Assembly: GCF_008729015.1 (NCBI RefSeq)
Contig: NZ_RKSM01000001.1
Coordinates: forward strand, 2,170,001 to 2,234,000
Direction of reading: 5' to 3'
Source: Haloarcula sp. CBA1129
GTDB lineage: Archaea; Halobacteriota; Halobacteria; Halobacteriales; Haloarculaceae
DNA: 64,000 nt
Positions 35,353 to 44,898 of the stretch are shown in pieces. The translations under genes were made by a program, and so were the position numbers. Within the stretch, counting starts at the first letter, position 1. Every line of letters starts with the position of its first letter. Below the pieces are notes generated by a model that was not told where the DNA came from, ran no database searches, and saw only the letters and a list, made by a program, of their open reading frames with translations.

Positions 35353-36063
35353 ATGTCAGTGGAATTTAATTTCGACGGCGAGGTGGCACTGATTACGGGC
35401 ATCGGCGGAGCGTTGGGGAGTGCGGTCGCAAACGCCTTCCTCGAAGCCGGAGCGACCGTCTGTGGGAGCGACATCATCGAACCGAACACCGAGGACTTCC
35501 TGCTGTCAGACCCCGACAGCGTGGATTTCTACCAGGCAGACTTCAGCGACGAGGCCGCCGTTGCCGAGACCATCGAGACAGTCATCGACGAACACGGCCG
35601 ACTGGACTACCTGCTGAACATCGTCGGGACGTGGCGCGGCGACACACCGATTCACGAGACGGACGCGGACACGTTCGATTTCCTGTTCGATGTGAATCTG
35701 AAGACGATGTTTCTGGCGTCGAAACACGCGATTCCGCACTTGCGGGAGGGCGAGGGCTCAATCGTTTCCGTCTCTGCACGGACATCACTTCAGGGCGGTG
35801 ACGGCGACGGCATCTACCGGGCGTCGAAAGCCGGCGTCCGACTCCTGACCGAGACCATCGCGGAAGAGAACGCCGGGACAGTGCGAGCAAACGCTGTCAT
35901 GCCGAGTGTGATTGACACCCCGATGAACCGCGAGATGATGCCCGACGCCGACTTCGAGACGTGGGTCGACCCGAAAGACATCGCCGACGTACTGCTGTTC
36001 CTCTGTTCCGACGCCGCAGCCGTGACCAGTGGTGCGGCCGTTCCGGTGTACGGCGAGGTCTGA
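35353..36063 (+). CDS. Short-chain dehydrogenase/reductase
   Basis: A 236-residue SDR. The dinucleotide motif ALITGIGGALGSAVANAF is near residue 12. The catalytic region SIVSVSARTSLQGGDGDGIY followed by RASK contains Ser...Tyr-x3-Lys, the SDR catalytic set. LLNIVG replaces the usual NNAG. ATG 35353 begins the family fold directly. It follows the quinone-reductase-like gene by 90 bases on the same strand. Confidence 0.92.
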   Translation: MSVEFNFDGEVALITGIGGALGSAVANAFLEAGATVCGSDIIEPNTEDFLLSDPDSVDFYQADFSDEAAVAETIETVIDEHGRLDYLLNIVGTWRGDTPIHETDADTFDFLFDVNLKTMFLASKHAIPHLREGEGSIVSVSARTSLQGGDGDGIYRASKAGVRLLTETIAEENAGTVRANAVMPSVIDTPMNREMMPDADFETWVDPKDIADVLLFLCSDAAAVTSGAAVPVYGEV

Positions 36064-36143
36064 CCCCGATTGCTATCCAGCCTCGTGAATACTGTCTGTG
36101 TCCTGATATTATCGGATGGTATTGCGAACCTGAATCACGGTGG

Positions 36144-36151
36144 TTTTTATA
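36144..36151 (+). promoter_or_regulatory. TATA box of the SNF-family symporter
   Basis: TTTTTATA is centred about 29 bases before ATG 36177, good archaeal spacing for a leaderless transcript. Confidence 0.6.
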
Positions 36152-36176
36152 CCCCAAAAGAATATGCCGCATCACA

Positions 36177-37514
36177 ATGAGTGACAGAGAAACGTGGGCC
36201 TCACGGCTCGGGTTCATTCTCGCAGCAATCGGTAGCGCAGTCGGCCTCGGAAACATCTGGCAGTTCCCGTTCAAGACCGCGACAAACGGCGGCGCAGTGT
36301 TTCTCGTCTTTTACCTCGTCGCCGTATTGCTCATCGGCTTCCCGGCAATGCTGGCAGAATTCATCATCGGGCGGCGAACGAACCGCAATGCCGTCGACGC
36401 GTTCGCGGAACTCGGGTTCAAGCAGTGGCGGGTCGTCGGTGGCCTGGGCGTCTTTACCGGGTTCTGGATTCTCTCGTATTACAACGTCGTCGGAGGGTGG
36501 GTCATGCGGTATATCCTCGGCAGTGCGACGGGGGCATACTTCGGAAACTCCGCGGAGTACTTCGGTGCCATCTCCAGTGGTCCGGAGGCCGTCGTCGGGC
36601 AGGCGTTGTTCCTGCTAGTCTGTGTCGGCATCGTCGCAGTGGGTGTCGAAGACGGTATCGAGAAGGCGACAAAGGTGATGGTTCCCAGTATTGTGATCCT
36701 CATGGTCGGGATGGCGGCCTGGGTCACCACACTCGAAGGAGCCGGGGCAGGCTACAGCTACTTCCTCTCACCGGACTTCTCGACGCTGGCGGCAAACGCA
36801 GGTGACCTGATCCCGTTCGCAGTTGGACAGGCGTTTTTCACCCTCTCGCTGGGGATGGCAGCCATGATTACTTACTCGTCGTACATCGGTGACGACGAAA
36901 GCCTCCCTGTTGATGGTGGTATCATCGTCGTGACGAACACGCTCGTCGGTGTGCTGGCTGGGCTTGTCGTGTTCCCGATCCTCTTCGCGATCAACGTCAG
37001 TCCCGACACCAGCGGCCCGTCGGCCATCTTCGTCGCGATGGCGTCGGCGTTCCCACAGCTCCCCGGGGGGCGACTCCTCGGCGTCGTGTTCTTCGGCGTT
37101 GTCCTCATCGCGGCGATCTCCTCTGCGATCAGCCTGCTAGAGGTTGCAGTCTCCTACGGCATTGACAACACGTCATACTCGCGGGTGCAGCTGTCAGCAA
37201 TGCTTGGGGTTGTGCTGTTCGCCTTGGGCTTCCCATCAGCCTGGGACCTAGCGTGGTTCGGCTGGTTCGACACGCTCGCGTACAAGCTGTTCCTCCCGCT
37301 GTCGGTGCTGCTCATCCTAGTGTTCGTCGGCTGGGTTCTCTCCTCCAATGCGGTTGCCGAGCTCCGACAAGGGACGGGTGGGCTTCGAGCGTTCGGTCCG
37401 ACTTGGCTCTGGATGGTCCGAACGGTGGTCATCCTCGGCGTCATCCTGACGCTGGCTCTCGGACTGCAGACGCTGTTCCTCGCCGAGGACCCGGCGATCA
37501 TCCCGCCGATATAA
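36177..37514 (+). CDS. Sodium:neurotransmitter symporter (SNF) family transporter
   Basis: A 445-residue transporter with about eleven to twelve helices. It begins with the family hallmark WASRLGFILAAIGSAVGLGN followed by IWQFP, where Na1/Na2 ions and substrate bind in LeuT. Archaeal members probably co-transport amino acids or other small amines with Na+. The substrate is unknown. An upstream extension in frame is basic and unlike the family, and the ATG at 36177 is preceded by its own TATA box. Confidence 0.93.
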   Translation: MSDRETWASRLGFILAAIGSAVGLGNIWQFPFKTATNGGAVFLVFYLVAVLLIGFPAMLAEFIIGRRTNRNAVDAFAELGFKQWRVVGGLGVFTGFWILSYYNVVGGWVMRYILGSATGAYFGNSAEYFGAISSGPEAVVGQALFLLVCVGIVAVGVEDGIEKATKVMVPSIVILMVGMAAWVTTLEGAGAGYSYFLSPDFSTLAANAGDLIPFAVGQAFFTLSLGMAAMITYSSYIGDDESLPVDGGIIVVTNTLVGVLAGLVVFPILFAINVSPDTSGPSAIFVAMASAFPQLPGGRLLGVVFFGVVLIAAISSAISLLEVAVSYGIDNTSYSRVQLSAMLGVVLFALGFPSAWDLAWFGWFDTLAYKLFLPLSVLLILVFVGWVLSSNAVAELRQGTGGLRAFGPTWLWMVRTVVILGVILTLALGLQTLFLAEDPAIIPPI

Positions 37515-37717
37515 GCGACACGGCCATCGGTTTCTCGCGGATTCGGACCGCCTTTGCCACAGTTTTGGTGACCGACCGGTGTAGGCAGTCGTCGCGGAAA
37601 ATAGTCACGTAGTCTGACAGGAATCCAGACAACGTTTTACGGGTGCGTTTTCAGCCGTGGCAGTCTGCATAAACAGGACAGTAGGACGGCGAATTGAGTG
37701 GGTTGGGGTACCGGAAG

Positions 37718-38035
37718 TCAGGACTCGCGCCATTTGTGGCCGCACTCGATGCAGGTGAACAGTCGAACCTCGTAGGAACCGCCCGGCTTCGGCAGCATCT
37801 CGTAGTAAGCCCGGTCGCTGTCACAGCCGTCCGCCGGACAGGACTCCTGCATTGTCTCGGTGGAGCGCTGGGTCGCGTCGGCCACAGCGGGTGCCCCGTC
37901 GTCGCGCTGTCCGTTCTGAATCGCCATCGCCGCCTCCGCTTGCGAGTCCCGCGACTCCTCGTTCTCACAGGAGCGACACAGCCATGTATCGCCCTCCGTG
38001 TGCATCATCGAACCACACTCGTCACAGAATTGCAT
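37718..38035 (-). CDS. TFS/RpoM-like transcription factor with altered C-terminal loop
   Basis: A 105-residue protein with an N-terminal zinc ribbon (Cys4, Cys7, Cys20, Cys23) and a C-terminal one (Cys66, Cys71, Cys95, Cys98), joined by a flexible linker. It looks like TFS, the archaeal TFIIS-type cleavage-stimulating factor. However, the loop between the last two Cys pairs reads KPGGSYEVRLF, where active TFS has the acidic Asp-Glu pair of the form RSADE. The first Cys pair of that domain is CX4C rather than CxxC. A non-catalytic or inhibitory TFS paralogue is therefore likely. The start is ATG 38035 (MQFCDECGSM). Confidence 0.88.
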   Translation of the reverse strand: MQFCDECGSMMHTEGDTWLCRSCENEESRDSQAEAAMAIQNGQRDDGAPAVADATQRSTETMQESCPADGCDSDRAYYEMLPKPGGSYEVRLFTCIECGHKWRES

Positions 38036-38175
38036 ATAAAGTGCGAATACACGGTTGTCGGATATATGTGTTAAGTTCCGATCTGTCGTGAGTTGCAGGC
38101 AGCCGCGCATGCTGACTGTCCTGACCAGTGTAGACTGTAAGCGGGTCCAGAGCTATGACACCATAGCAGACCGCC

Positions 38176-39156
38176 TCAGTCGGACTCGAACCCGCGCGGT
38201 TCGTCCGCGATGCCGAGACTCTCGGACACGGTGTCAGCCTCGTCAGCGGTGTCCGAGAGTAGCGCGTGGATATCGACCGACTCGCTGCCAAGCACCGCGA
38301 ACCCGGTGAAGATGGTCAGAAAGCCCGCCACTGCGGTCGGAGTGATTGCCTCGCCGAGTACGGCCCACCCGCCGAGCGTCGACACGACGGGAACGACGTA
38401 GAAGATGAGGTTGGCCTGAATTGCGCCAGTGACATCGAGCAGACCGAAGTAGGCGATGTAAGCGATTGCCCCAGCGAAGATACCGACGTACAGCAGGGCC
38501 GCTATCGCGGTCGGAGACCAGACCGCCGTGGCAAGCGACTCGCCCATGCCGACGCTCAGCGCGTGACAGAACGCGGCGGCGACGGGGAGCGCCCACGCGG
38601 TCCGGACCGTACTCGACAGGCCGCCGCCGGACCACCTGATGAGGACGCTGCCCAGCGCGGCGCTGGTCGCGCCAGCGAACAGGATGAGTTTCCCGATGCC
38701 CCCGCTCAGGAGCATCGCCGGGTCGGGGCTGACGACGAGGCCGACGCCGAGCAGGCCGATAACCATCCCGAGGCCGCCCCGAGCCGAAAGCCGTTCGTCG
38801 GAGAGCAGGAGAGCGGCGAACACCGGCGTCAGTATCGGGTTGAGGCTGAAGATGATGGCGGCGACCGCGCTAGTGGCGGACTGCTGGCCCACGAATATCA
38901 GTGCGTTTGCGAGGCCAAGCGCGAACAGGCCCGTCGAGAGGATCGCCAGCACATCGCCGCGGGTTTGCGGGAGCAGGTCATCCCGGGACCGCGTCACGAC
39001 AACGTAGCTGAGGAGCACGACAGCGGCGATGTCGAACCGCAGGGCGACAAACAGAAGCGGCGGGAGATACGACAGGCCAGCCTTCGCGCCGACGAAGGTT
39101 CCGCCGAGCAAAACGCTGGCGACCGCAGCGAGGGCGAGGGTCCGGCGCGAAATCAT
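38176..39156 (-). CDS. DMT superfamily (EamA-type) transporter
   Basis: A 326-residue membrane protein of the EamA/RhaT type with ten predicted helices in two repeats, ALALAAVASVLLGGTFVGAK opening the first and IGKLILFAGATSAALGSVLI the second. It probably exports a metabolite. ATG 39156 begins the helix pattern. It is divergent from an HTH regulator across a 27-base palindrome, so it may be controlled by it. Its end has GGTTCGAGTCC, which by chance resembles a tRNA T-arm. Confidence 0.87.
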   Translation of the reverse strand: MISRRTLALAAVASVLLGGTFVGAKAGLSYLPPLLFVALRFDIAAVVLLSYVVVTRSRDDLLPQTRGDVLAILSTGLFALGLANALIFVGQQSATSAVAAIIFSLNPILTPVFAALLLSDERLSARGGLGMVIGLLGVGLVVSPDPAMLLSGGIGKLILFAGATSAALGSVLIRWSGGGLSSTVRTAWALPVAAAFCHALSVGMGESLATAVWSPTAIAALLYVGIFAGAIAYIAYFGLLDVTGAIQANLIFYVVPVVSTLGGWAVLGEAITPTAVAGFLTIFTGFAVLGSESVDIHALLSDTADEADTVSESLGIADEPRGFESD

Positions 39157-39318
39157 ACCGCCACCTCTGATTCTAATTCTGATATGACCGCACGACCGAC
39201 GGAGAGAACGTGTAGAGAAACCGGAGTCATCGTACTCTACAGTATGGGATTGGGGATTATAGTCCCGTTTAGAAAATCTTACATAATGCGAAACTGCCGA
39301 ACACCCGTGGTGGATGTT

Positions 39319-39345
39319 CACGGTGTGAAATTATTTCACACTGTG
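39319..39345. promoter_or_regulatory. 27-base near-perfect palindrome, operator
   Basis: Arms CACGGTGTGAAAT (39319-39331) and ATTTCACACTGTG (39333-39345) around a central T are inverted repeats, with one mismatch in 13 pairs. It lies in the divergent promoter region, 36 bases before the regulator start and 163 bases before the DMT gene start. It is large enough for a dimer or tetramer of the adjacent HTH protein. Confidence 0.65.
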
Positions 39346-39380
39346 AAAGCGCTTTACTATGGACTCCCTAACGCGGCGGT

Positions 39381-40172
39381 ATGGAATCGGCGCTCGAAGA
39401 GATCGAGTTCCTCGCGCTCTCGTCGAACCGGGTCGAGGTGCTACGGCTCCTAGCGGCGGAGCCACACTCACGCGGGGAACTCGCAACTGAAACCGGCGCG
39501 TCACAGGCGACGCTCGGGCGTATCATCGCTGACTTCGAAGAGCGGTCGTGGATTCGCCGGACAGGTGGCGAGTACGTCGCGACGGCGACGGGCCGCATCG
39601 TCGCCGACGGCTTTACCGACCTGCTCGACAGCCTCGAAACCGAGCGGCGACTGCGCGACATCGTCCAGTATCTTCCAACTGATGCGATGGACTTCGATCT
39701 GCAGCACTTGGCCGACGCGACAATCACCGTCCCGAGCCAGACACGTCCGAACGCGCCGGTCCAGCGACTGCTCGACTTGCTTCGAGACGCCGAGACGGTC
39801 CGGACGTTTTCCCACGCGTTCAACGACCAAGCGATCCGGGTCGTACAGAAGCGTGTCAGCGCCGGCGAACAGCGGTTTTCAGGCGTGTTCTCGCCCGGCG
39901 CAATCGACGCGCTGGCGGCGGACGACCGGCTCCGAAGCCAACTCGAATCGCTACGTGCCGAACCGGACGCGTCACTCCGGGTTCGGAACGACGGCGTGCC
40001 ACTCGCCGTAATGATCGCTGATGATGTGGTCCATCTGCTGTTGCGCGACGGCAACGGCGTCCTGCAGGCATCGCTCGAATCGACTGCGCCAGCCGTTCAC
40101 GAGTGGGCCGTCGAGACGTTCGACACCTACTGGGAGTCCGCGGACCCGCTCTCGGCCGAGCGGTCGCTGTAA
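39381..40172 (+). CDS. HTH transcriptional regulator (ArsR-like, DUF1724-type family)
   Basis: A 263-residue protein. An N-terminal winged helix-turn-helix (residues about 8-70, EVLRLLAAEPHSRGELATET then GASQATLGRIIADFEERSW) is followed by a C-terminal effector-type domain to 263. That domain resembles regulators of the DUF1724/MarR-like haloarchaeal type, for example LAVMIADDVVHLLLRDGNGV. It is divergent from the DMT transporter and has a large palindrome in its own promoter, so autoregulation and control of the transporter are likely. Confidence 0.83.
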   Translation: MESALEEIEFLALSSNRVEVLRLLAAEPHSRGELATETGASQATLGRIIADFEERSWIRRTGGEYVATATGRIVADGFTDLLDSLETERRLRDIVQYLPTDAMDFDLQHLADATITVPSQTRPNAPVQRLLDLLRDAETVRTFSHAFNDQAIRVVQKRVSAGEQRFSGVFSPGAIDALAADDRLRSQLESLRAEPDASLRVRNDGVPLAVMIADDVVHLLLRDGNGVLQASLESTAPAVHEWAVETFDTYWESADPLSAERSL

Positions 40173-40227
40173 CGTTGTGTTGCAAGTCGCCGGAACGGTA
40201 CCGCTAGAGAGAGCAGCTGAGGCGCAG

Positions 40228-40851
40228 TTACCGAACCAGATACGGGTCCTCGCCCGGCATGAACCGGCCGAGGTCCGCCTCCCGGCGATAGTCCGTTTCC
40301 AACAGCGCCGTCAGCGCGTCGACGAGGGCTTCCTCATCGTCGTCAGTCCACTCCGCGGGCTCCTTGATAGGGAAGACAAGCCAGCCGCTCCCGACGACTT
40401 CGGTCGCGTGGCGTGCGTCCATGTCTATCGACTCGGTCGGCTCCGATGTCGTGTTCGCGAACACGTGTCGGGTGGCGCGCTCGCCGACGGGCAAGAGTAC
40501 GTGGGCGGTGATGGCCCGGAGTTCCGTGTCGAACAGCGGCTCGAAGTCGTCGTAGTCCGTCTCTGTCGGCGGGTCGCCGCCGCACATGTACAGATACGAC
40601 AGATACGTCTTCTCGACAGTCGGCGGCGTACCGGCTTCGGCCAGCAGTCCGGCCGCGACGAGGGCCCGCTGGAGACGCTCGCCCGCAGCGTTGTCGGTAA
40701 ACGGGATGCCGGATGTCGCGCCACCGTGGACGCCGGGGTGGTCACCGATGACGTGGAAGTGGGCGTTGGCGTCGCCGTACCCCGGCACGAACGGCTCACA
40801 CGGCGCATCGAAGCCGAAGGGGTTGTGCTGGCGGGCCGTGACGTTCTTCAC
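40228..40851 (-). CDS. Uracil-DNA glycosylase superfamily protein
   Basis: A 207-residue protein. The motif HFHVIGDHPGVHGGATSGIP followed by FTDNAAG is like the UDG active-site loop (GxDPG...). Later LSYLYMCGG and the C-terminal half resemble the family, but a clear HPSP motif is not seen. The start is a GTG at 40851 (VKNVTARQHNPFG), since longer frames run into the divergent pccB gene. It may act in DNA repair or be a family variant without uracil activity. Confidence 0.7.
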   Translation of the reverse strand: MKNVTARQHNPFGFDAPCEPFVPGYGDANAHFHVIGDHPGVHGGATSGIPFTDNAAGERLQRALVAAGLLAEAGTPPTVEKTYLSYLYMCGGDPPTETDYDDFEPLFDTELRAITAHVLLPVGERATRHVFANTTSEPTESIDMDARHATEVVGSGWLVFPIKEPAEWTDDDEEALVDALTALLETDYRREADLGRFMPGEDPYLVR

Positions 40852-40992
40852 GCCCGGTAGCAACAGGCCGTCGCTCAAAACTCCGCCGGTTTCGGATATC
40901 GAATACGAGAAATAATGGTTAAGTTTGATAACGCTTTTCTCGGATGCCCGCAAGGAGTCGGATATGCTCCGGTCCGGGAGAAGTGATATCGC

Positions 40993-42543
40993 GTGAGCCA
41001 CGATGACCGTGTCGAGGACCTTCGAGAACGGAAAGCCGAAGCCGAGCGGGGTGGTGGCGAGGAACGAATCGAGGCGCAACACGACCGCGGGAAACTCACC
41101 GCGCGTGAGCGCATCGATTACTTCCTCGACGACGACACCTTCGTCGAGATCGACTCGCTCCGTGAACACCGCTCGACGAACTTCGACATGGCCGAGAAGA
41201 AGGTACCCGGCGACGGCGTCGTCGTCGGCTACGGGAAAGTCGACGGCCGCCGGGTGTACGTCTTCGCCCACGATTTCACCGTCTTCGGCGGGTCACTGGG
41301 CGAGGCGTTCGCACAGAAGGTCTGTAAGGTGATGGACAAGGCCATCGAGACGGGCGCACCCATCATCGGCCTGAACGACTCCGCCGGCGCGCGGATTCAG
41401 GAGGGCATCGACTCGCTGGCGGGCTACGCCGACATCTTCCACCGCAATCAGCAGGCCAGCGGTGTCGTCCCACAGATTTCGGCCATTATGGGGCCGTGTG
41501 CCGGCGGCGCGGTGTACTCCCCTTCGATCACGGACTTCATCTACATGGTCGAGGAGACCAGCCACATGTTCATCACCGGCCCCGATGTCATCGAGACGGT
41601 GACCGGCGAGGAGGTCGGCTTCGACGAACTCGGCGGCGCGAAGACCCACGCCTCCGAGTCCGGGGTGGCCCATTTCACGGCCGCCGACGAGAAGGACGCG
41701 ATGGACGACATCCGCTACCTGCTGTCGTATCTCCCCCAGAACAACGTCGAGGACCCGCCACGGGTCAAACCATGGGACGACCCCGAGCGCCGGGACGAGG
41801 AACTGAAGACGGCTGTGCCCAACGCGCCACAGAAGCCCTACGACATGACGGACGTCGTCGGCCGCATCGTCGACGAGGACTCCTTCTTCGAGGTCGCCGA
41901 GGACTTCGCGCGCAACATCGTCATCGGGTTCGCCCGCATGGACGGCCACAGCGTCGGCGTCGTCGGCAATCAGCCGCGGGTCAACGCCGGGACGCTCGAC
42001 ATCAACGCCTCGCGGAAGGGCGCTCGCTTCGTCCGGTTCTGTGACGCGTTCAACATCCCGATTCTCACGTTCGTCGACGTGCCCGGGTTCATGCCCGGCA
42101 AGGATCAAGAGCGCAACGCCATCATCAATCACGGCGCAAAGCTCCTGTACGCCTACTCCGAGGCCACCGTCCCGCTGGTGACCGTCATCACGCGGAAGGC
42201 ATACGGCGGGGCCTACGACGTGATGGCGTCGAAACACATCGGCGCGGACATGAACTACGCTTGGCCCACCGCCGAAATCGCCGTGATGGGGCCGAAGGGT
42301 GCGGTGAACGTCCTCTACGACGACGAGCTGGAGGACGCCGATGACGTGGAGGCCCGCCGGCAGCAACTCATCGACGAGTACCGCGACGCCTTCGCGAACC
42401 CCTACACGGCGGCCGAGCGCGGCTTCGTCGACGACGTCATCGAACCCCAAGAGACCCGCCCGCGGCTCATCAACGATCTGGACCTGCTCCGGGGGAAACG
42501 CAAGGACCAGCCCGACCGCAAGCACGGCAACATCCCGCTGTAA
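40993..42543 (+). CDS. pccB: Acyl-CoA (propionyl-CoA) carboxylase carboxyltransferase subunit
   Basis: A 516-residue carboxyltransferase. Sequence blocks include [60 protein letters not shown], and the CoA-binding glycine motifs in [14 protein letters not shown]. It also has the biotin-side [14 protein letters not shown]. It moves CO2 from biotin to an acyl-CoA. With pccX and pccA downstream it forms the haloarchaeal propionyl/acetyl-CoA carboxylase. The start is GTG 40993. Confidence 0.93.
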   Translation: MSHDDRVEDLRERKAEAERGGGEERIEAQHDRGKLTARERIDYFLDDDTFVEIDSLREHRSTNFDMAEKKVPGDGVVVGYGKVDGRRVYVFAHDFTVFGGSLGEAFAQKVCKVMDKAIETGAPIIGLNDSAGARIQEGIDSLAGYADIFHRNQQASGVVPQISAIMGPCAGGAVYSPSITDFIYMVEETSHMFITGPDVIETVTGEEVGFDELGGAKTHASESGVAHFTAADEKDAMDDIRYLLSYLPQNNVEDPPRVKPWDDPERRDEELKTAVPNAPQKPYDMTDVVGRIVDEDSFFEVAEDFARNIVIGFARMDGHSVGVVGNQPRVNAGTLDINASRKGARFVRFCDAFNIPILTFVDVPGFMPGKDQERNAIINHGAKLLYAYSEATVPLVTVITRKAYGGAYDVMASKHIGADMNYAWPTAEIAVMGPKGAVNVLYDDELEDADDVEARRQQLIDEYRDAFANPYTAAERGFVDDVIEPQETRPRLINDLDLLRGKRKDQPDRKHGNIPL

Positions 42544-42545
42544 CG

Positions 42546-42851
42546 ATGGCCGCTGACACAGACTCGGCTGTCGATGCCGAACTGGTCGCGGAGATCGCTG
42601 CACAGCTCGACGACGCCTCGACGGACGAGGCGGCTGCCATCGCCGTCGCTGTCGGCGCACACCTCACTGACCGCCAGCGCGCGGCCGCAGCGGCCGCAGC
42701 GGCCGCGGCAGCAGACAGCGAGGACTCCTGGGACGGCAAGCAGTGGTCCTTCTCCGGGCGCGTCGAAGCCACGCAAAAGCGGTCCGTTCGGGTCCGTTCG
42801 GACGCGCCAACCGACCCTTGGAGCGCCGCCGGCCGGACCGAACGGTTCTAA
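42546..42851 (+). CDS. pccX: PccX-like small subunit of acyl-CoA carboxylase
   Basis: A 101-residue protein placed between pccB (two bases away) and pccA, as in the haloarchaeal carboxylase whose small third subunit is PccX. It has an Ala-rich helix of 9-12 Ala, encoded by three near-identical GCGGCCGC-based repeats (42681-42707). A conserved-looking C-terminal [20 protein letters not shown] follows. It is needed as an accessory subunit in the known case; the role here is inferred from position and composition. Confidence 0.78.
   Translation: MAADTDSAVDAELVAEIAAQLDDASTDEAAAIAVAVGAHLTDRQRAAAAAAAAAAADSEDSWDGKQWSFSGRVEATQKRSVRVRSDAPTDPWSAAGRTERF
42681..42707 (+). repeat. Three tandem 9-base GCGGCCGC(A/G) repeats inside pccX
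   Basis: GCGGCCGCA occurs at 42681-42689 and 42690-42698, then GCGGCCGCG at 42699-42707. They encode an all-Ala stretch. Slipped-strand expansion could change the length of the Ala run without shifting frame. Confidence 0.8.
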
Positions 42852-42959
42852 CCGCCGATAGTTCTTCTGTCAGTTGAACGGCGACGCCCTGTCTGGATTT
42901 GCGGGCATGTCCCATACTAACATGATTATATATGTAAGATTGCCGCTATCTGCGCATAG

Positions 42960-42966
42960 TTTTATG
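42960..42966 (+). promoter_or_regulatory. TATA-like element of pccA
   Basis: TTTTATG lies about 28 bases before the pccA ATG at 42991, suggesting its own promoter, separate from the pccBX transcript. Confidence 0.5.
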
Positions 42967-42990
42967 GGCCGACTCTCAGTATGGGCGCGT

Positions 42991-44835
42991 ATGTTCGATA
43001 AGGTGCTCGTCGCTAATCGCGGGGAGATTGCGGTGCGCGTGATGCGCGCATGCGAGGAGTTGGGCATCGGTACAGTGGCCGTCTACTCTGACGCCGACAA
43101 GCACGCCGGCCATGTCCGGTACGCGGACGAGGCATACAACGTCGGCCCGGCCCGAGCCGCCGACTCCTATCTCGATCAGGAAGCGATTATCGACGCTGCC
43201 AAACAGGCGGACGCGGACGCCATCCATCCGGGGTACGGCTTCCTCGCCGAAAACGCCGACTTCGCCGAGCGCGTACAGGACACGGAGGGTATCACTTGGG
43301 TCGGCCCCGAGAGCGAGTCGATGGAGGCACTGGGCGAGAAGACGAAGGCCCGCAAAATCATGCAGTCGGCCGACGTGCCTATCGTCCCCGGAACGACCGA
43401 CCCGGTCGAGGACCCCGAGGAAGTCGTCGAGTTCGGGGAGGAGAACGGCTTCCCAGTGGCAATCAAGGCCGAGGGCGGTGGTGGCGGCCGCGGGATGAAA
43501 ATCGTCCACGACCCCGAGGAAGCCGAGGAGCAACTCGAAAGCGCAAAGCGGGAGGGCGAGGCGTACTTCTCGAACGATTCGGTGTATCTCGAACGCTATC
43601 TGGAGAATCCCCGCCACATCGAGGTTCAGATTATCGCCGACCACCACGGCAACGTCCGGCATCTGGGCGAGCGTGACTGCTCGCTCCAGCGACGCCACCA
43701 GAAGGTCATCGAGGAAGGCCCCTCGCCGGCCCTGAACGACGCCCTCCGCGAGCAAATCGGCGATGCTGCCCGCCGCGGTGTCCGTGAGTCGGACTACTAC
43801 AACGCCGGGACCGTCGAGTTCCTCGTCGAAGAGGACACCGACCGCGAGCAGGGTGAACTGCTCGGTGAGGACGCGAACTTCTACTTCCTAGAGGTCAACA
43901 CCCGAATCCAAGTGGAGCACTGCGTCACCGAGGAGATCACCGGTATTGACATCGTCAAGTGGCAGCTTCGGGTGGCGATGGACGAGGAGATTACCTTCGA
44001 TCAAGACGACGTGGAGATCGAGGGCCACGCGATGGAGTTCCGCATCAACGCCGAGAACGCCGCCGACGACTTCGCGCCCGCGACGGGTGGCAGCCTCGAC
44101 ACGTACGACCCGCCGGGCGGCATCGGCGTTCGCCTCGACGACGCGCTCCGGCAGGGCGACGACCTCGTCACCGACTACGACTCGATGATCGCGAAGCTCA
44201 TCACCTACGGCGGGGACCGCGAGGAGTGTATCGAGCGCGGGAAGCGGGCGCTCAAGGACTTCGACATCGACGGCATCCCAACCGTCATTCCGTTCCACCG
44301 CCTGATGCTCACCGACGAGAAGTTCGTCGGCGGCACGCACACCACGAAGTACCTCGACGAGCAACTCGACCGAACGCGCGTCGAGGAAGCGCAGGAGAAG
44401 TGGGGCACGGTCACTGAATCCGGCGGCGACGATGACGAGGAGGTCGTCGAGCGCGAATTTACTGTCGAGGTCAACGGCAAGCGCTTCCAAGTCGACCTCG
44501 AAGAGCGCGGCGCGCCCCCAATCAACGTCGGGGACGTGGACGCTGACGGCGGGAGCCAGCCACAGCGGCCACAGGGTGGCAGCAGTTCCGACAGCGGCGG
44601 CGGCAGTGCCTCCACCGCCGAGGGGCAGGAAGTCACCGCGGAGATGCAGGGGACGATTCTGGAGGTCAACGTCGAGGAAGGCGACGAGGTCGAGGCCGGT
44701 GACGTGCTCTGTGTGCTCGAAGCGATGAAGATGGAAAACGACATCGTCGCCGAACGCGGCGGCACTGTCAATGACGTGGCCGTCAGCGAGGGCGAATCCG
44801 TCGACATGGGCGACTTGCTGTTCGTGGTTGGGTGA
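42991..44835 (+). CDS. pccA: Acyl-CoA carboxylase biotin carboxylase/BCCP subunit
   Basis: A 614-residue fusion of biotin carboxylase and biotin carrier. The carboxylase part shows [35 protein letters not shown], a glycine-rich ATP loop [14 protein letters not shown], and [20 protein letters not shown]. The C-terminal 70 residues are a BCCP domain with the biotin-acceptor motif EAMKMEN, following a Gly/Ser linker. Biotin is attached by the BirA ligase encoded directly downstream. The start is ATG 42991. Confidence 0.95.
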   Translation: MFDKVLVANRGEIAVRVMRACEELGIGTVAVYSDADKHAGHVRYADEAYNVGPARAADSYLDQEAIIDAAKQADADAIHPGYGFLAENADFAERVQDTEGITWVGPESESMEALGEKTKARKIMQSADVPIVPGTTDPVEDPEEVVEFGEENGFPVAIKAEGGGGGRGMKIVHDPEEAEEQLESAKREGEAYFSNDSVYLERYLENPRHIEVQIIADHHGNVRHLGERDCSLQRRHQKVIEEGPSPALNDALREQIGDAARRGVRESDYYNAGTVEFLVEEDTDREQGELLGEDANFYFLEVNTRIQVEHCVTEEITGIDIVKWQLRVAMDEEITFDQDDVEIEGHAMEFRINAENAADDFAPATGGSLDTYDPPGGIGVRLDDALRQGDDLVTDYDSMIAKLITYGGDREECIERGKRALKDFDIDGIPTVIPFHRLMLTDEKFVGGTHTTKYLDEQLDRTRVEEAQEKWGTVTESGGDDDEEVVEREFTVEVNGKRFQVDLEERGAPPINVGDVDADGGSQPQRPQGGSSSDSGGGSASTAEGQEVTAEMQGTILEVNVEEGDEVEAGDVLCVLEAMKMENDIVAERGGTVNDVAVSEGESVDMGDLLFVVG

Positions 44836-44869
44836 GTTAGCGGACTGACCACTACGCTCTGCAGGCACC

Positions 44870-44876
44870 TTTTATT
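44870..44876 (+). promoter_or_regulatory. TATA-like element of birA
   Basis: TTTTATT about 26 bases before the birA ATG at 44899 indicates its own leaderless promoter, after the pccA stop. Confidence 0.45.
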
Positions 44877-44898
44877 CCGGCCGGTCGAAGCCCCGTGT

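Noticed and set aside
38176-38200. A tRNA T-arm-like sequence (GGTTCGAGTCC) at the end of the DMT transporter gene
   Set aside because: It encodes the C-terminal residues Gly-Phe-Glu-Ser-Asp in frame, and no matching acceptor, D or anticodon arms are found around it.
41293-42660. A 455-codon minus-strand ORF across pccB
   Set aside because: It is antisense to pccB, whose motifs are unmistakable, and its own product is a Val/His/Arg-rich shadow without any domain.
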